From the NCBI RefSeq assembly GCF_023715565.1, contig NZ_JAMBOJ010000018.1, positions 1 to 64,000 of the forward strand: a stretch of 64,000 nt of DNA, given 5' to 3'. Source of the DNA: Cytobacillus firmus (GTDB lineage: Bacteria; Bacillota; Bacilli; Bacillales; Cytobacillaceae). The first letter of the stretch is position 1, and every line of letters begins with the position of its first letter. The notes under the pieces were generated by a model that did not search any database, was not told the origin of the DNA, and saw only the letters and a program-made list of their open reading frames with translations. The position numbers and the translations under genes were made by a program. Shown here one piece after another: positions 15,478 through 24,867 of this stretch.

Positions 15478-18435
15478 TTGCCGCCATCACTCAATATAAA
15501 GATAAATGGTATAGAAATGAAGACAGAACAAGATCAAACCGTTTTGCAATTATTAAATGACAGCTCGATCGAGATCCCTCAGGTCTGCTTCCATCCCAGC
15601 CTGGGAGCAATAGAAACCTGTGATACCTGTATTGTTTCCGTGAATGGAGAACTTGTACGGTCATGCTCCACAAAAATTAAAGAAGGAGACGTAATTGATA
15701 CGGTGGAACCTGATGTAAAAGAGGCACAGACTATTGCTATGGATAAGATCCTCTTTAATCATGAGCTGTATTGTACGGTTTGTGATTATAACAACGGGGG
15801 ATGTGAAGTACATAATACGGTTAAAGCGATGAAAATCAATCATCAAAGCATCCCTTTCGATCACAAGCCATATGAAAAGGATGAATCTCATCCATTTTAC
15901 AGATATGACCCTGATCAGTGCATTCTCTGCGGCAGATGTGTGGAAGCCTGTCAGGATGTCCAGGTTACTGAAACTCTAACAATTGATTGGGAGAGACAGA
16001 GACCAAGAGTTATCTGGGATAATGATGTACCCATTAACGAGTCCTCCTGTGTTTCCTGCGGACACTGTTCCACTGTTTGTCCGTGTAATGCCATGATGGA
16101 AAAGGGAATGGAAGGGGAAGCTGGCTTCCTGACTGGCATAGCTAAAAACACCCTTCGTCCAATGATTGAAATCACTAAAAATGTAGAAACAGGATACGGT
16201 TCCATCCTGGCGATATCGGATATGGAAGCTGCTATGCGGGAAGAGAACATTAAAAAGACCAAAACGGTCTGCACATATTGCGGGGTCGGCTGCAGCTTTG
16301 ACGTTTGGACAAAAGGCCGGGAGATATTGAAGGTGGAGCCACAGGCAGAAGCACCTGCCAATGGTATTTCTACCTGTGTAAAAGGGAAGTTCGGCTGGGA
16401 TTTTGTGAATAGTGAGGAACGATTAACCAAACCGCTGATTAGGGACGGAAATTCTTTCCGTGAAGCAGAATGGGAGGAAGCTCTGGACTTGATTGCACGA
16501 AAATTTTCGGAAATTAAAGAACAGCATGGTCCGGATGCATTGAGCTTTATAACATCATCTAAATGCACAAATGAAGAATCATATTTAATGCAAAAGCTTG
16601 GCAGGGCAGTTATAGGTACGAACAATATAGATAATTGTTCAAGATATTGCCAGACTCCTGCAACTGTAGGTTTGTTCAGAACTGTTGGATATGGCGGTGA
16701 TGCTGGTTCTATAGAAGATATTAAAAACTCCGAATTAGTGCTGATAATCGGGTCAAATACATCAGAATCCCACCCGGTTCTTTCCACCAGGGTGAAACGA
16801 TCCCAGAAGCTTAACGGCCAGAAAGTTATCGTGGCTGACTTGAGAGAACACGAAATGGCCGAGCGTTCGGATTTGTTTGTGCGTCCTAGAGCCGGTACTG
16901 ATATGGTATGGCTTTCTGCGATTACGAAATACATTATCGATCAGGGCTGGGCGGATGAGAAGTTCCTTCAGGAAAAAGTGAACGGACTTGAGGAATTTGC
17001 AGAAAATCTGGAGAAATATACGCTGGATTTTGCAGAAGAGACAACCGGTATATCCAGAGACAATCTAATCAAAATGGCTGAAATGATTCATGCAGCCAAT
17101 AGTGTTTCTGCATTATGGGCGATGGGTGTCACTCAGCATCTGGGAGGGAGTGATACAAGTACAGCCATTTCAAATCTCTTGCTGGTAACCGGGAATTACG
17201 CCAAGCCTGGTGCGGGGGCATATCCTTTAAGGGGGCATAATAATGTACAGGGGGCAGGAGATTTCGGGAGCAGTCCTGATAATTTACCTGGTTACCAAAA
17301 GGTTTCAGATCCTGATGTGAGAAAGATATTCGAAAATGCCTGGGGTGTAAACCTTCCTGAAAAAGCCGGAATGAATAACCACGAGATGGTGGAAGGAATT
17401 CATGAGGGGCATCTGAAAGCGATGTATCTGAAGGGCGAAGATATGGGGCTTGTGGATTCAAACATCAATTATGTGCAGGCAGCATTTGAAAAGCTTGATT
17501 TCTTTGTCGTTCAGGATATCTTCCTATCCCGTACAGCTGAGTTTGCAGATGTTGTTCTCCCGGCAAGCCCAAGCCTGGAAAAGGAAGGAACATTCACGAA
17601 CACAGAAAGAAGAATCCAGCGTCTATATCAAGCGTTTGAACCCCTTGGAGATTCAAAGCCGGATTGGCAGATTATTACTGAAGTTGCGAATCGCCTGGGA
17701 GCAGGCTGGACGTATACACATCCAAGCGAAGTAATGGCAGAAGCATCTAAGCTTATGCCTCTATACGCTGGCGTTACCTATGATAGATTGGAAGGATACA
17801 ATAGTCTGCAATGGCCTGTCGCTGAGGATGGAACTGACACTCCACTCCTCTATATGGATGGCTTTCCATTCCCGGATGGCAAGGCAAGACTCTTTCCGGT
17901 GGAGTGGACTCCTGCTCTTGAATTTCCGGCGGAATATGATATCCATGTTAACAATGGCCGTCTCCTGGAGCATTTCCATGAAGGGAATATGACATATAAG
18001 TCAAAAGGAATCAGCTCTAAAACACCGGAAGTGTTCCTTGAGGTTTCGCCTGAGCTGGCCAACGAGCGAGGCTTGAAAGACGGCACGCTTGTTCGTCTGA
18101 CTTCACCGTATGGCAATGTGAAAGTTAAATGCCATATAACCAACAGGGTTAAAGGAAAGGAAGTTTACCTTCCTATGAATGATAGAGGAGACGCGGCCAT
18201 AAATTTATTAACAAGCAGCTATGCCGACAAGGATACTGATACACCGGCATATAAGGAAACAAAGGTTAAGCTTGAAATTCTGAGTGAGGAAGGCAGCAAT
18301 CCGCTTCCTAGAATTAATCACCGCTATGGTAATCCGCAGCCGCAGATAGGTGTAAATGTCCAAAAGAAATGGGAAAGGAAAGATTATATTTTCCCGGGAG
18401 AATTGGTGAAAAAGGAGCGGAATCAGCATGGCTAA
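15478..18435 (+). CDS. Formate dehydrogenase alpha subunit (molybdopterin, YjgC/YrhE type)
   Basis: A 985-residue molybdenum or tungsten bis-MGD enzyme that oxidises formate to CO2. Order: N-terminal 2Fe-2S ferredoxin-like domain ([16 protein letters not shown]), a His-Cys cluster region, two 4Fe-4S motifs ([11 protein letters not shown] and [11 protein letters not shown]), the catalytic-domain cluster [10 protein letters not shown], then the molybdopterin domains. The metal ligand is Cys391 in NCSRYCQTP, not selenocysteine. TTG 15478 is preferred because ATG 15469 overlaps the AAAGGA ribosome site. The overlapping DUF1641 gene and the nearby fdhD support the role. It is a cytosolic enzyme with no signal peptide. 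Confidence 0.9.
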   Translation: MPPSLNIKINGIEMKTEQDQTVLQLLNDSSIEIPQVCFHPSLGAIETCDTCIVSVNGELVRSCSTKIKEGDVIDTVEPDVKEAQTIAMDKILFNHELYCTVCDYNNGGCEVHNTVKAMKINHQSIPFDHKPYEKDESHPFYRYDPDQCILCGRCVEACQDVQVTETLTIDWERQRPRVIWDNDVPINESSCVSCGHCSTVCPCNAMMEKGMEGEAGFLTGIAKNTLRPMIEITKNVETGYGSILAISDMEAAMREENIKKTKTVCTYCGVGCSFDVWTKGREILKVEPQAEAPANGISTCVKGKFGWDFVNSEERLTKPLIRDGNSFREAEWEEALDLIARKFSEIKEQHGPDALSFITSSKCTNEESYLMQKLGRAVIGTNNIDNCSRYCQTPATVGLFRTVGYGGDAGSIEDIKNSELVLIIGSNTSESHPVLSTRVKRSQKLNGQKVIVADLREHEMAERSDLFVRPRAGTDMVWLSAITKYIIDQGWADEKFLQEKVNGLEEFAENLEKYTLDFAEETTGISRDNLIKMAEMIHAANSVSALWAMGVTQHLGGSDTSTAISNLLLVTGNYAKPGAGAYPLRGHNNVQGAGDFGSSPDNLPGYQKVSDPDVRKIFENAWGVNLPEKAGMNNHEMVEGIHEGHLKAMYLKGEDMGLVDSNINYVQAAFEKLDFFVVQDIFLSRTAEFADVVLPASPSLEKEGTFTNTERRIQRLYQAFEPLGDSKPDWQIITEVANRLGAGWTYTHPSEVMAEASKLMPLYAGVTYDRLEGYNSLQWPVAEDGTDTPLLYMDGFPFPDGKARLFPVEWTPALEFPAEYDIHVNNGRLLEHFHEGNMTYKSKGISSKTPEVFLEVSPELANERGLKDGTLVRLTSPYGNVKVKCHITNRVKGKEVYLPMNDRGDAAINLLTSSYADKDTDTPAYKETKVKLEILSEEGSNPLPRINHRYGNPQPQIGVNVQKKWERKDYIFPGELVKKERNQHG

Positions 18436-18994
18436 AGCGATTAATAACATCAAGCGTTTTGAATTGACACCCGAGGATAAACGAAAAAAAGACCTGGAAG
18501 AAGTGGAGATTGCCCTCATAGAAAATAAGGAACCCATACTTGAGCTTTTGACAGCGGTCGGACATATGCATGAACGGGGAGTTCTATCATTATTGAATGG
18601 ATTATTTGGACAGGGAGATAAAGTTTTAAATGTTCTTGTTAAAGCATTAGATAAGCCAGAAGCAACAAATACAATTAAAAACCTTCTCCTTATGGTTGGA
18701 ACCCTCGGTACCATAAATGTCCAGCAGCTTGAACCCTTGCTGTTAAAATTAAATTCAGGTATTGCAAGAGTAGCGGACTATAAAGAAACCGACGAAAAAA
18801 CAAGCTACTTTGATCTTGTAAGGGCACTGAAAGATCCGGAAGTCAATCGGGCAGTTACCCTCCTGATCACCTTCTTAAAAGGTATGGGAGAAGATATAAG
18901 CACCATGGAAAGAAACACACAGCTTCCAGAAGATCAGAAACTACACAGAATGGAAAATAACGAAAGTAATGTACCTCCAAACAAAAGAGAATGA
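18428..18994 (+). CDS. DUF1641 protein, formate dehydrogenase partner (YjgD-like)
   Basis: A 188-residue DUF1641 protein whose start overlaps the end of the dehydrogenase gene by 8 bp, which implies tight coupling. It is rich in leucine and charged residues, with the family-like segment [19 protein letters not shown] and an acidic, glutamine-rich tail. B. subtilis pairs YjgC with YjgD and YrhE with YrhD in the same way. The function is unknown; an electron-transfer or assembly role is plausible but inferred. ATG 18428 follows AAAGGAGCGGAATCAGC. Confidence 0.85.
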   Translation: MAKAINNIKRFELTPEDKRKKDLEEVEIALIENKEPILELLTAVGHMHERGVLSLLNGLFGQGDKVLNVLVKALDKPEATNTIKNLLLMVGTLGTINVQQLEPLLLKLNSGIARVADYKETDEKTSYFDLVRALKDPEVNRAVTLLITFLKGMGEDISTMERNTQLPEDQKLHRMENNESNVPPNKRE

Positions 18995-18998
18995 AAGC

Positions 18999-19034
18999 AA
19001 GCCAGTGATCGCTATTCAGGTCACTGGCTTTTTA
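18999..19034 (+). terminator. Terminator of the formate dehydrogenase operon
   Basis: AAGCCAGTGA (18999-19008) pairs exactly with TCACTGGCTT (19021-19030), then TTTTA. Confidence 0.85.
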
Positions 19035-19217
19035 TTATCTAATGTAAATAATAGGTATATAGAATCAAGTTTTTACAATATTATCTTATAAAACAAAAAT
19101 ATAGAAGAATTTTGTGGAAAAATGGAAAACCATGTACTAGAATTGCAATAAGGATAGATAAATAGGTGAACCCAATATATACATCATTTGAGAAGATATT
19201 AGAAAGAGGGTAATGGA

Positions 19218-20123
19218 GTGGGCATCATAAATGAAGGGAGTTTCATTGAAACAGTCCACATGAAAGGGTTACAAATCTCCCTGATTGCTTCGGGGGATGG
19301 GACAGAGGTTATTTATCACAGGCTGGAGCCAGATGCAAGATGGGGACTAGAACCATTAGATGGCGGTGAAACACTGGAATATCTTCATTTGCTATCCGGT
19401 GAACTGCTATTAAAGGATTCTAATGGGGAAAAAACGCTAAGACCTGGTGATTCGTTCCAAAGATGCCCTGTTACTGAACATCATATTTTTCAATCAATAG
19501 GTCGATCTGAATTTTTATATGTAACCTCTAATCCGGTATTTCATTACTATAGCAAAGTGACAAATGAATTAAGAGATTTGGTCATATCAATTGAAGAAAA
19601 AGATGGATATACAAGTGAGCATTGCAATCGAATTACTAAAATGTCAATGCTCATGGCTGATGCACTTGATTTAAATTCCCGGCAAATTTTAAAACTTAAT
19701 CTTGCTGCATTCTTGCATGATATTGGGAAAATAAAGGTGCCACTAGAGATTCTTCAAAAACCGGGTAAATTAACCTCAGATGAATGGGAGTTAATGAAAC
19801 AGCATTCAACTTTTGGACGCCAAATATTACAAGAAACAGGTCTGCCGAGTTTAATAGAAGCAGGAAAAGTGGTCGAGCAGCATCATGAAAGATTTGATGG
19901 CACAGGGTATCCCATAGGACTTAAAGGGGATGAAATTGCAATAGAGGCTGCCATTATTTCCGTTGTAGACTCATTTGATGCTATGACTACTGATCGTGTT
20001 TATCAGAAAGGCAGAAGTGTACCTGAAGCAATAGATGAGCTTTTACAAAATCGCGGTACCATGTACAATCCAGAGATCGTTGATACATTTATTAAAATAA
20101 AAGAAAAAATAGTAAAAATTTGA
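19218..20123 (+). CDS. Cupin + HD-GYP domain protein (cyclic-di-GMP phosphodiesterase type)
   Basis: A 301-residue protein. Residues about 1-110 form a cupin-like beta barrel (LEYLHLLSGELLLK, then RPGDSFQRCP). Residues about 120-300 form an HD-GYP domain with the metal-binding HDIGK, the HH of QHHERFDGTGYP and the GYP signature. Such domains hydrolyse cyclic di-GMP or related dinucleotides. The cupin probably senses a small ligand; this is inference. GTG 19218 is used because AGAGGG lies 7 nt upstream; an ATG at 19213 is in another frame. A small secreted protein gene follows 13 bp downstream. Confidence 0.85.
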   Translation: MGIINEGSFIETVHMKGLQISLIASGDGTEVIYHRLEPDARWGLEPLDGGETLEYLHLLSGELLLKDSNGEKTLRPGDSFQRCPVTEHHIFQSIGRSEFLYVTSNPVFHYYSKVTNELRDLVISIEEKDGYTSEHCNRITKMSMLMADALDLNSRQILKLNLAAFLHDIGKIKVPLEILQKPGKLTSDEWELMKQHSTFGRQILQETGLPSLIEAGKVVEQHHERFDGTGYPIGLKGDEIAIEAAIISVVDSFDAMTTDRVYQKGRSVPEAIDELLQNRGTMYNPEIVDTFIKIKEKIVKI

Positions 20124-20136
20124 AAGGGGAATAATA

Positions 20137-20457
20137 ATGAAGAAAGCAGCAATTGTTCTATTAAGTATGATGTTCTTACTTGTATTCAACGCAAAAACGT
20201 CAGAGGCTGCATATTTACCTGAATATGATAAATATGTAGAAGTATCGTATGAAGAAGCTAGGTATATAGCTGATTTAATGGGGTTACAGGGATATGAATT
20301 AGGTGAAGAAACAGCTAGATTGTCATTTGATTTGCAGGAAAGATTAATAGCAAAGATCGAGAAAATCCTGAGAACTGAAATTGACCATTATTATATCTGG
20401 TTAACCGTGGATGGCGAAACGGTTCTGGGGATAGATCCTCCACATCCCATGTTTTAG
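20137..20457 (+). CDS. Small secreted protein, unknown
   Basis: A 106-residue protein with a clear signal peptide (MKKAAIVLLSMMFLLVFNA, cleavage near SEAA) and a mature part of about 80 residues rich in Tyr and Glu, ending in GIDPPHPMF. No known motif. The start follows AAAGGGGAATAATA, 13 bp after the HD-GYP gene, so it is probably in the same transcript. The gene runs directly into palindromic element copy B, which may supply its terminator. Confidence 0.7.
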   Translation: MKKAAIVLLSMMFLLVFNAKTSEAAYLPEYDKYVEVSYEEARYIADLMGLQGYELGEETARLSFDLQERLIAKIEKILRTEIDHYYIWLTVDGETVLGIDPPHPMF

Positions 20458-20461
20458 TAAT

Positions 20462-20624
20462 AAGGGGCTGGGACAAAAGCATTTCGACCAAAGAAAAAAA
20501 CGAACTATTATTCGAAATTCTGATTTAGAGTTTCGTAATAGTTCGTTTTTTTTATTTTTATTACTTTTTAAAATAGAAATCATTCGGCTTTAACAACGGA
20601 CAATTTAGTTCTGTCCCAGCCTCT
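20462..20624. repeat. Palindromic MITE-like element, copy B (inverted)
   Basis: Reverse-oriented, apparently identical copy of the element at 13579-13741, again bounded by GGCTGGGACA and TGTCCCAGCC. The two copies are about 6.7 kb apart. Like copy A it starts within a few bases of a stop codon and lies between converging genes. Confidence 0.85.
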
Positions 20625-20655
20625 TTTGTTTTCCTGTACTAGTGTAAATAGTCTT

Positions 20656-21450
20656 TTAAACGTTTTTCTCCAAAACTATTCTTTCAGGATGAGAATAAAC
20701 GTTAAAAGATTGACCTCGAATAAAGCCAACTGCTGTAATATTCAGGTCTTCCGCCAGCTTGATGGCTAAATCAGTAGGTGCTGATTTTGATAGAATGATG
20801 CCTACTCCAATTTTTGCGGCCTTAAGGAGAACTTCAGATGAGATTCTGCCGCTGAAAGCAATGACTTTATCCCTTACAGGTATCCTGTTCTCAATGCAAT
20901 ACCCAAGAATTTTATCCAGAGCATTATGCCGGCCAATGTCTGTTCTGCTGATTATCATTTCCTCTGCTGAAAATAATGCCGCATTATGCACTCCGCCTGT
21001 TACATGAAAAATCTTGCTGCCATTCTGAAGCTGCTGCATAAATGAAATGCACTGATCAGGAGTCAGGGGCAGTTTTGATGTAGATGTTCTGGCTGTCCTG
21101 GCATCGTTATGAAAGTAGAATTGCCTGCTTTTTCCGCAACATGAACCGATAAATCGTTTTGAGTGAAACTCATGGCTTGCCGTATTAGTTTGAGTATGTA
21201 ATTCCACATAAGCAAATCCCTTGTTTTCATCTATTTGAATTCTCTTTATTTCCTCATATCTTCTAATAAAGCCTTCAGAAGCCAAAAAGCCGATTGTCAA
21301 TTCGCGAATGTTCGAAGGGCTGCAGACCATAGTGGCGAACTCTTCTCCGTTGAGATGAATTGTGAGAGGATGTTCATAAACAATAGAATCTTCTGCTTCC
21401 TGCAGGACATCATTCTCAAATCTGACAATCTTTCTGCTGCTAATATCCAT
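20656..21450 (-). CDS. fdhD: Formate dehydrogenase accessory sulfurtransferase FdhD
   Basis: A 264-residue FdhD. It transfers sulfur from a cysteine desulfurase to the molybdenum cofactor of formate dehydrogenase. Seen: VYEHPLTIHLNGEEFATMVC near the N-terminus, the Cys pair in IGSCCGKS, FHVTGGVHNAAL, DIGRHNALDKILG and FSGRISSEVLLKAA. The start at 21450 follows AGGAGGAAGTATT and gives MDISSRKIVRF; an upstream in-frame ATG at 21471 would place the ribosome site inside the gene. It is separated from the dehydrogenase operon by the HD-GYP pair and element copy B. Confidence 0.95.
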   Translation of the reverse strand: MDISSRKIVRFENDVLQEAEDSIVYEHPLTIHLNGEEFATMVCSPSNIRELTIGFLASEGFIRRYEEIKRIQIDENKGFAYVELHTQTNTASHEFHSKRFIGSCCGKSRQFYFHNDARTARTSTSKLPLTPDQCISFMQQLQNGSKIFHVTGGVHNAALFSAEEMIISRTDIGRHNALDKILGYCIENRIPVRDKVIAFSGRISSEVLLKAAKIGVGIILSKSAPTDLAIKLAEDLNITAVGFIRGQSFNVYSHPERIVLEKNV

Positions 21451-21617
21451 AATACTTCCTCCTAGAACCATTCGAATAACAAAATATTAGCATATAATAT
21501 CAGTAATACAAGAAATTAAGATTGAATGGTTTGACAATTATTGTATTAATTGATTAACTTATTAAAGTATATATAAACGAGAGTATACATGAAATAAGAG
21601 TATATGAGGGCTGGAAT

Positions 21618-21977
21618 ATGAACAAATATGAAGCTGAATTCAGTAACTTAGTGAGATCCTTCAGGAAAAAACATATGGGCAAAGGGCCAAGCAAGGTCAG
21701 GACTACGTTCTGCAAAAATTGGGCTATTTGTGAAATGGAAGGGAATTTATCTCCTGTAGAAAAGTTTATAGCCAGTGCAGACGAAGGGAAACAAATGCTT
21801 CGGGCTGCCAGAACAGAGATGGTTAAGGAAATGTATAAAAAGAATCGGCCGGCAGAAATGGAAGATTTTTTGCAGGCAAGGCTAATCGATCTTTTTGTGG
21901 ATATTGATATTGAACGGGATTTTGGAATGTCAGTATTTGTATTCGATCAGGACATTCAAAGCAAGTTTATGGAATAA
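21618..21977 (+). CDS. DUF2294 protein (YrhF-like)
   Basis: A 119-residue DUF2294 protein, seen from the N-terminal FSNLVRSFRKKHMGKGPSKV and the downstream CEMEGNLSPVEKFIA and DFLQARLIDLFVDI blocks. In B. subtilis a DUF2294 gene (yrhF) lies beside the second formate dehydrogenase set, so its position next to fdhD fits a formate-related role. The biochemical function is unknown. ATG 21618 follows GAGGGCTGGAAT. It is divergent from fdhD over a 167-bp AT-rich gap with a TTGACA at 21532-21537. Confidence 0.8.
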   Translation: MNKYEAEFSNLVRSFRKKHMGKGPSKVRTTFCKNWAICEMEGNLSPVEKFIASADEGKQMLRAARTEMVKEMYKKNRPAEMEDFLQARLIDLFVDIDIERDFGMSVFVFDQDIQSKFME

Positions 21978-22026
21978 AAAGGCTGAAATCTGGAAGATAT
22001 ATTCTGGATTCCAGTCTTTTTTATTT
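21976..22026 (+). terminator. Terminator of the DUF2294 gene
   Basis: AAAAAGGCTG-type left arm and CCAGTCTTTTTT right arm form an imperfect stem with a T tract. Confidence 0.55.
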
Positions 22027-22137
22027 TTTTGTATCCTTCTTACAACTCACAGTCGATTTCTTTGTTGTGTAAAATAGGGAATTATGTCGCATAAGAATGG
22101 CGAAAATAGGGGTTTAATGTCACGTTTGAAATATTTT

Positions 22138-22154
22138 TGTAATATTACTCTAAC
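22138..22154 (+). promoter_or_regulatory. WalR-like site upstream of cwlO
   Basis: TGTAAT-N5-TCTAAC fits the WalR consensus TGTWAH-N5-TGTWAH with one mismatch. It ends 21 bp upstream of the -10, as expected for an activator site. WalR activates cwlO in B. subtilis. Confidence 0.5.
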
Positions 22155-22172
22155 AAGTCTGTCAAATAAGGA

Positions 22173-22181
22173 TGGTATAAT
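22173..22181 (+). promoter_or_regulatory. Extended -10 promoter of cwlO
   Basis: TGGTATAAT (TATAAT 22176-22181) with a poor -35. It predicts a 5' untranslated leader of about 100 nt, which holds a GGTATA...TATACC hairpin near 22240-22267. Confidence 0.55.
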
Positions 22182-22291
22182 CCTCCATGGAAAGACAAAT
22201 TTACTAGAGACAAGACTGAAATGATATACATAGGTAAATAGTTTGGTATACGGCAGATTAATATACCGATTACATATTAGAAAGCAGGGTA

Positions 22292-23620
22292 ATGACTTTG
22301 AAAAAAAGGCTCCTCGTTTTAAATACGACAATTATTCTTGGGCTTGGTATTGCTTTTTCCATTCCTGGTGTGAATGCGGAATCGATCGATAAATTGGAAA
22401 GTCAAAAAAGCCAAATCCATCAGGAACGCTCCAGCCTGCAGGCAAAACTCGCTGAAGCCGATAAGGAATTAATCAGTGTCCTTAAAGAAGCTGCAGAGCT
22501 AAATGCAAAGATTGCTAAAATCGAAAAAGCAATAGAAGATAATAATAAATTAATAGCTGAAACGGAAACGAATATTGCCAGCACAAAAGCTGAAGTTGAT
22601 CAATTGAAGGCAGAAATGGCGATTATCCAGGAAAGAATTGAAAAGAGAAGTGCGATCCTTAAGCAGCGTGCACAATCTTTCCAGGAAAGCGGCGTAACCG
22701 TTGCATACCTGGATGTTCTGCTTGGAGCTACCAGTTTCAGTGATTTCGTTGACCGTGTTGGTGCAGTAACAACGTTTGTTCAGGCGGACAAACAATTACT
22801 GGAGGAACAGGAAGCGGATAAAAAAGCTTTTGAGGAAAAGAAAGCTGCAGTGGAAGAAGAACTGGCAGGATTGAACAGCAAGATGACCGAATTAAAAGGC
22901 ATGCAATCTTCGATGGAAGAGCAAAAAAAGCAAAATAGCTCATTAATCCAGCAGTTAAAAGAAAAGGAAAATACGATTGCTGACAAAAAGGCAAAGCTGA
23001 GTAGTGAAGATGCTAAATATGCTTCTATGATTGCTCAAATTGAACAAAGCATTGCAGCGCAAACAGCACCAGTACAAGAAGTTGCTTCAGTTTCATCATC
23101 ATCAGGCTCAACATCAGTAGAAGCAGGCTCTTCTTCAAAAGGCTCAGCTGCTGTCAGTAAGAAAAAACCTGCTGCCCAGAAATCAAAAGGCTCAGGTTCC
23201 TCTGCTCCAAAGCCAAGCGTCAATGGCGGAAACGCTATTAGCATCGTAACAACTGCAGGCAATAAATATATAGGAAATTCCGTTTATGTTTTTGGCGGCG
23301 GCAGAAATGCTTATGATGTCGCTAATGGAAGATTCGATTGCTCAGGTTTTGTGCATTGGGCATTCTCCCAAGCTGGAATTAGTGTAGGAGCCAGCACAGA
23401 TTCTCTTAAATTTGCCGGACGCCAGGTTTCAGCAAGCGAGATGCGAGCGGGAGATCTTGTATTCTTTAACACCTATAAGACAGACGGCCATGTAGGCATC
23501 TACCTTGGCGGGGGAAAATTTATCGGTTCCCAAAGCTCTACTGGTGTTGCGATTGCAAATATGTCAAGCGGTTATTGGAAAACAAACTTTAACGGCCGTG
23601 TTGTACGTATAATAGAATAG
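22292..23620 (+). CDS. cwlO: Peptidoglycan DL-endopeptidase, CwlO-like (coiled coil + NlpC/P60)
   Basis: A 442-residue secreted hydrolase that cuts the stem peptide of peptidoglycan during cell elongation. Signal peptide (cleavage near VNAES), a long coiled coil of about 220 residues (PcsB/CwlO N-terminal type), a Ser/Lys-rich linker at about residues 255-315 and a C-terminal NlpC/P60 domain with catalytic Cys350 in FDCSGFVHW and the His in GHVGIYLGG. In B. subtilis CwlO is activated by FtsEX and controlled by WalRK; the site at 22138 fits. Length is close to B. subtilis CwlO. It is a monocistronic gene with a strong terminator. Confidence 0.9.
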   Translation: MTLKKRLLVLNTTIILGLGIAFSIPGVNAESIDKLESQKSQIHQERSSLQAKLAEADKELISVLKEAAELNAKIAKIEKAIEDNNKLIAETETNIASTKAEVDQLKAEMAIIQERIEKRSAILKQRAQSFQESGVTVAYLDVLLGATSFSDFVDRVGAVTTFVQADKQLLEEQEADKKAFEEKKAAVEEELAGLNSKMTELKGMQSSMEEQKKQNSSLIQQLKEKENTIADKKAKLSSEDAKYASMIAQIEQSIAAQTAPVQEVASVSSSSGSTSVEAGSSSKGSAAVSKKKPAAQKSKGSGSSAPKPSVNGGNAISIVTTAGNKYIGNSVYVFGGGRNAYDVANGRFDCSGFVHWAFSQAGISVGASTDSLKFAGRQVSASEMRAGDLVFFNTYKTDGHVGIYLGGGKFIGSQSSTGVAIANMSSGYWKTNFNGRVVRIIE

Positions 23621-23627
23621 TAAAATG

Positions 23628-23668
23628 AACCTGACTGACATGTGAAGACGTGTTAGTCAGGTTTTTTT
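23628..23668 (+). terminator. Terminator of cwlO
   Basis: AACCTGACTGACATGT (23628-23643) pairs with ACGTGTTAGTCAGGTT (one or two mismatches), then TTTTTT. Confidence 0.9.
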
Positions 23669-23689
23669 GTTATGTTTCTATTTCGAGTA

Positions 23690-23940
23690 CGCAGTAGACT
23701 CAGGTTCGGACATAAAATACGAGGTTTGTTTATTTGTGTCAGAAGAGGGTTCAGGTTTAGACACAAGAGACGAGATTTACAGATTTAGTGTCAGAAGTAG
23801 GCTCAGGTTCGGACACAAGAGACGAGATTTACAGATTTAGTGTCAGAAGAAGGTTCAGGTTCGGACACAAAATACGAGATTTGCTGAATAGTGTCAGAAG
23901 TAGACTCAGGTTCGGACACAAAATAGAAATTTGCTTTTTC
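23690..23940. repeat. 52-bp tandem repeat array, about 4.8 units
   Basis: GTGTCAGAAG starts at about 23736, 23788, 23840 and 23891 (spacing 52, 52, 51), with a degenerate partial unit before. Each unit holds GTGTCAGAA and TTCGGACAC, which can form a hairpin around CTCAGG, followed by ACGAGATTT. Units differ at several positions. The array fills the gap between the cwlO terminator and the glycolate regulator. Confidence 0.85.
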
Positions 23941-24148
23941 TGCGTTTGAAGTAAACCCTGGCACGAAAACAATCTACAATATTTCCAGCTCCTCACAAGC
24001 TCTCCATTTCACCCCCACCCTTACAAAACAACTTAATTTTTAATAAATTCAAAATATTTTATTGATTATTACAATTAAGCATGCTTAAATAGTAAATAAC
24101 AAATAACTTATCAGATATGTGATGTCTGCAAAGGAAGGGGGCGTGAGT

Positions 24149-24841
24149 ATGAATGTTAAAAAAATCTCAACACGCAAAATCTCGGAAATTGCTGCAGAGC
24201 AAATTGAAGATATGATTGTAAATGGATCCTTTAGCCCTGGAGATAAGCTCCCTTCAGTAAGAGAGCTGTGTGAATTATTTGGTGTCGGACGGTCAGCTGT
24301 CAGAGACGCCTTAACCTCTTTACAGGGCAAAGGGATTGTGCAGGTTAAGCAGGGGGAAGGCACTTATATAACCAGATTTGATTCCTCAAAGCTGTTTAAC
24401 AATCTGCATTTGCATCCGGATATAAAAGACATCCAGGAGTTGTTCCAAGCAAGAAAAATGGTGGAGACAGGTCTTGCTGAAATGGCAGCTGCCAATCGGT
24501 CGGAAGAGGATTTGGCACTGATGAAGGAGCTGATTTCAGATGCAGCCATCCATGGATGGGAGGAGGATTACCAGTTTCATATGGCGATCGCCCGTGCAGC
24601 AGGTAATGATATCCTTATCCAATTTGTACAGTTCATTTCTGAAACATTGAAAAAGTCCATGATTGATTTTCATCATTACCTTGAAACACGGCCTGACATT
24701 GCGAGGAAAATTGAGGAACAGCATTTGGGAATCTATTTGTCTATCAAAAATAAGCAATCCAATCAGGCATATAAAAACATGGTTGACCATTTGGAATTGG
24801 TCGAAAAGCTTTTGCAGATGAGTATCCTTCAGGAGCAATGA
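24149..24841 (+). CDS. GntR/FadR-family regulator of glycolate/lactate genes (GlcC/LldR-like)
   Basis: A 230-residue regulator with an N-terminal winged helix (GDKLPSVRELCELFGVGRSA) and a C-terminal FCD domain (FHMAIARAAGN). FadR-type regulators of this group bind glycolate or lactate and control oxidation genes. It precedes the glc genes by 62 bp and probably binds the 21-bp palindromes at 24868, 29168 and 33306. ATG 24149 sits about 8 nt from GGAAGGGGG; the longer in-frame start at 24119 would put that site inside the gene. Confidence 0.8.
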   Translation: MNVKKISTRKISEIAAEQIEDMIVNGSFSPGDKLPSVRELCELFGVGRSAVRDALTSLQGKGIVQVKQGEGTYITRFDSSKLFNNLHLHPDIKDIQELFQARKMVETGLAEMAAANRSEEDLALMKELISDAAIHGWEEDYQFHMAIARAAGNDILIQFVQFISETLKKSMIDFHHYLETRPDIARKIEEQHLGIYLSIKNKQSNQAYKNMVDHLELVEKLLQMSILQEQ

Positions 24842-24867
24842 TGTTTTTTTGAATAATAACAGAAACG

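Noticed and set aside
15951-16934. 327-codon minus-strand frame inside the formate dehydrogenase gene
   Set aside because: It is a shadow of the conserved molybdopterin gene on the plus strand, with low-complexity Ser/Pro composition.
22047-22291. ydaO-type (c-di-AMP) riboswitch before cwlO
   Set aside because: I searched by eye for the conserved blocks of that riboswitch class and did not find them; only a short hairpin is present.
23690-23940. CRISPR array
   Set aside because: Units are contiguous 52-bp repeats without unique spacers of constant length, and there are no cas genes.
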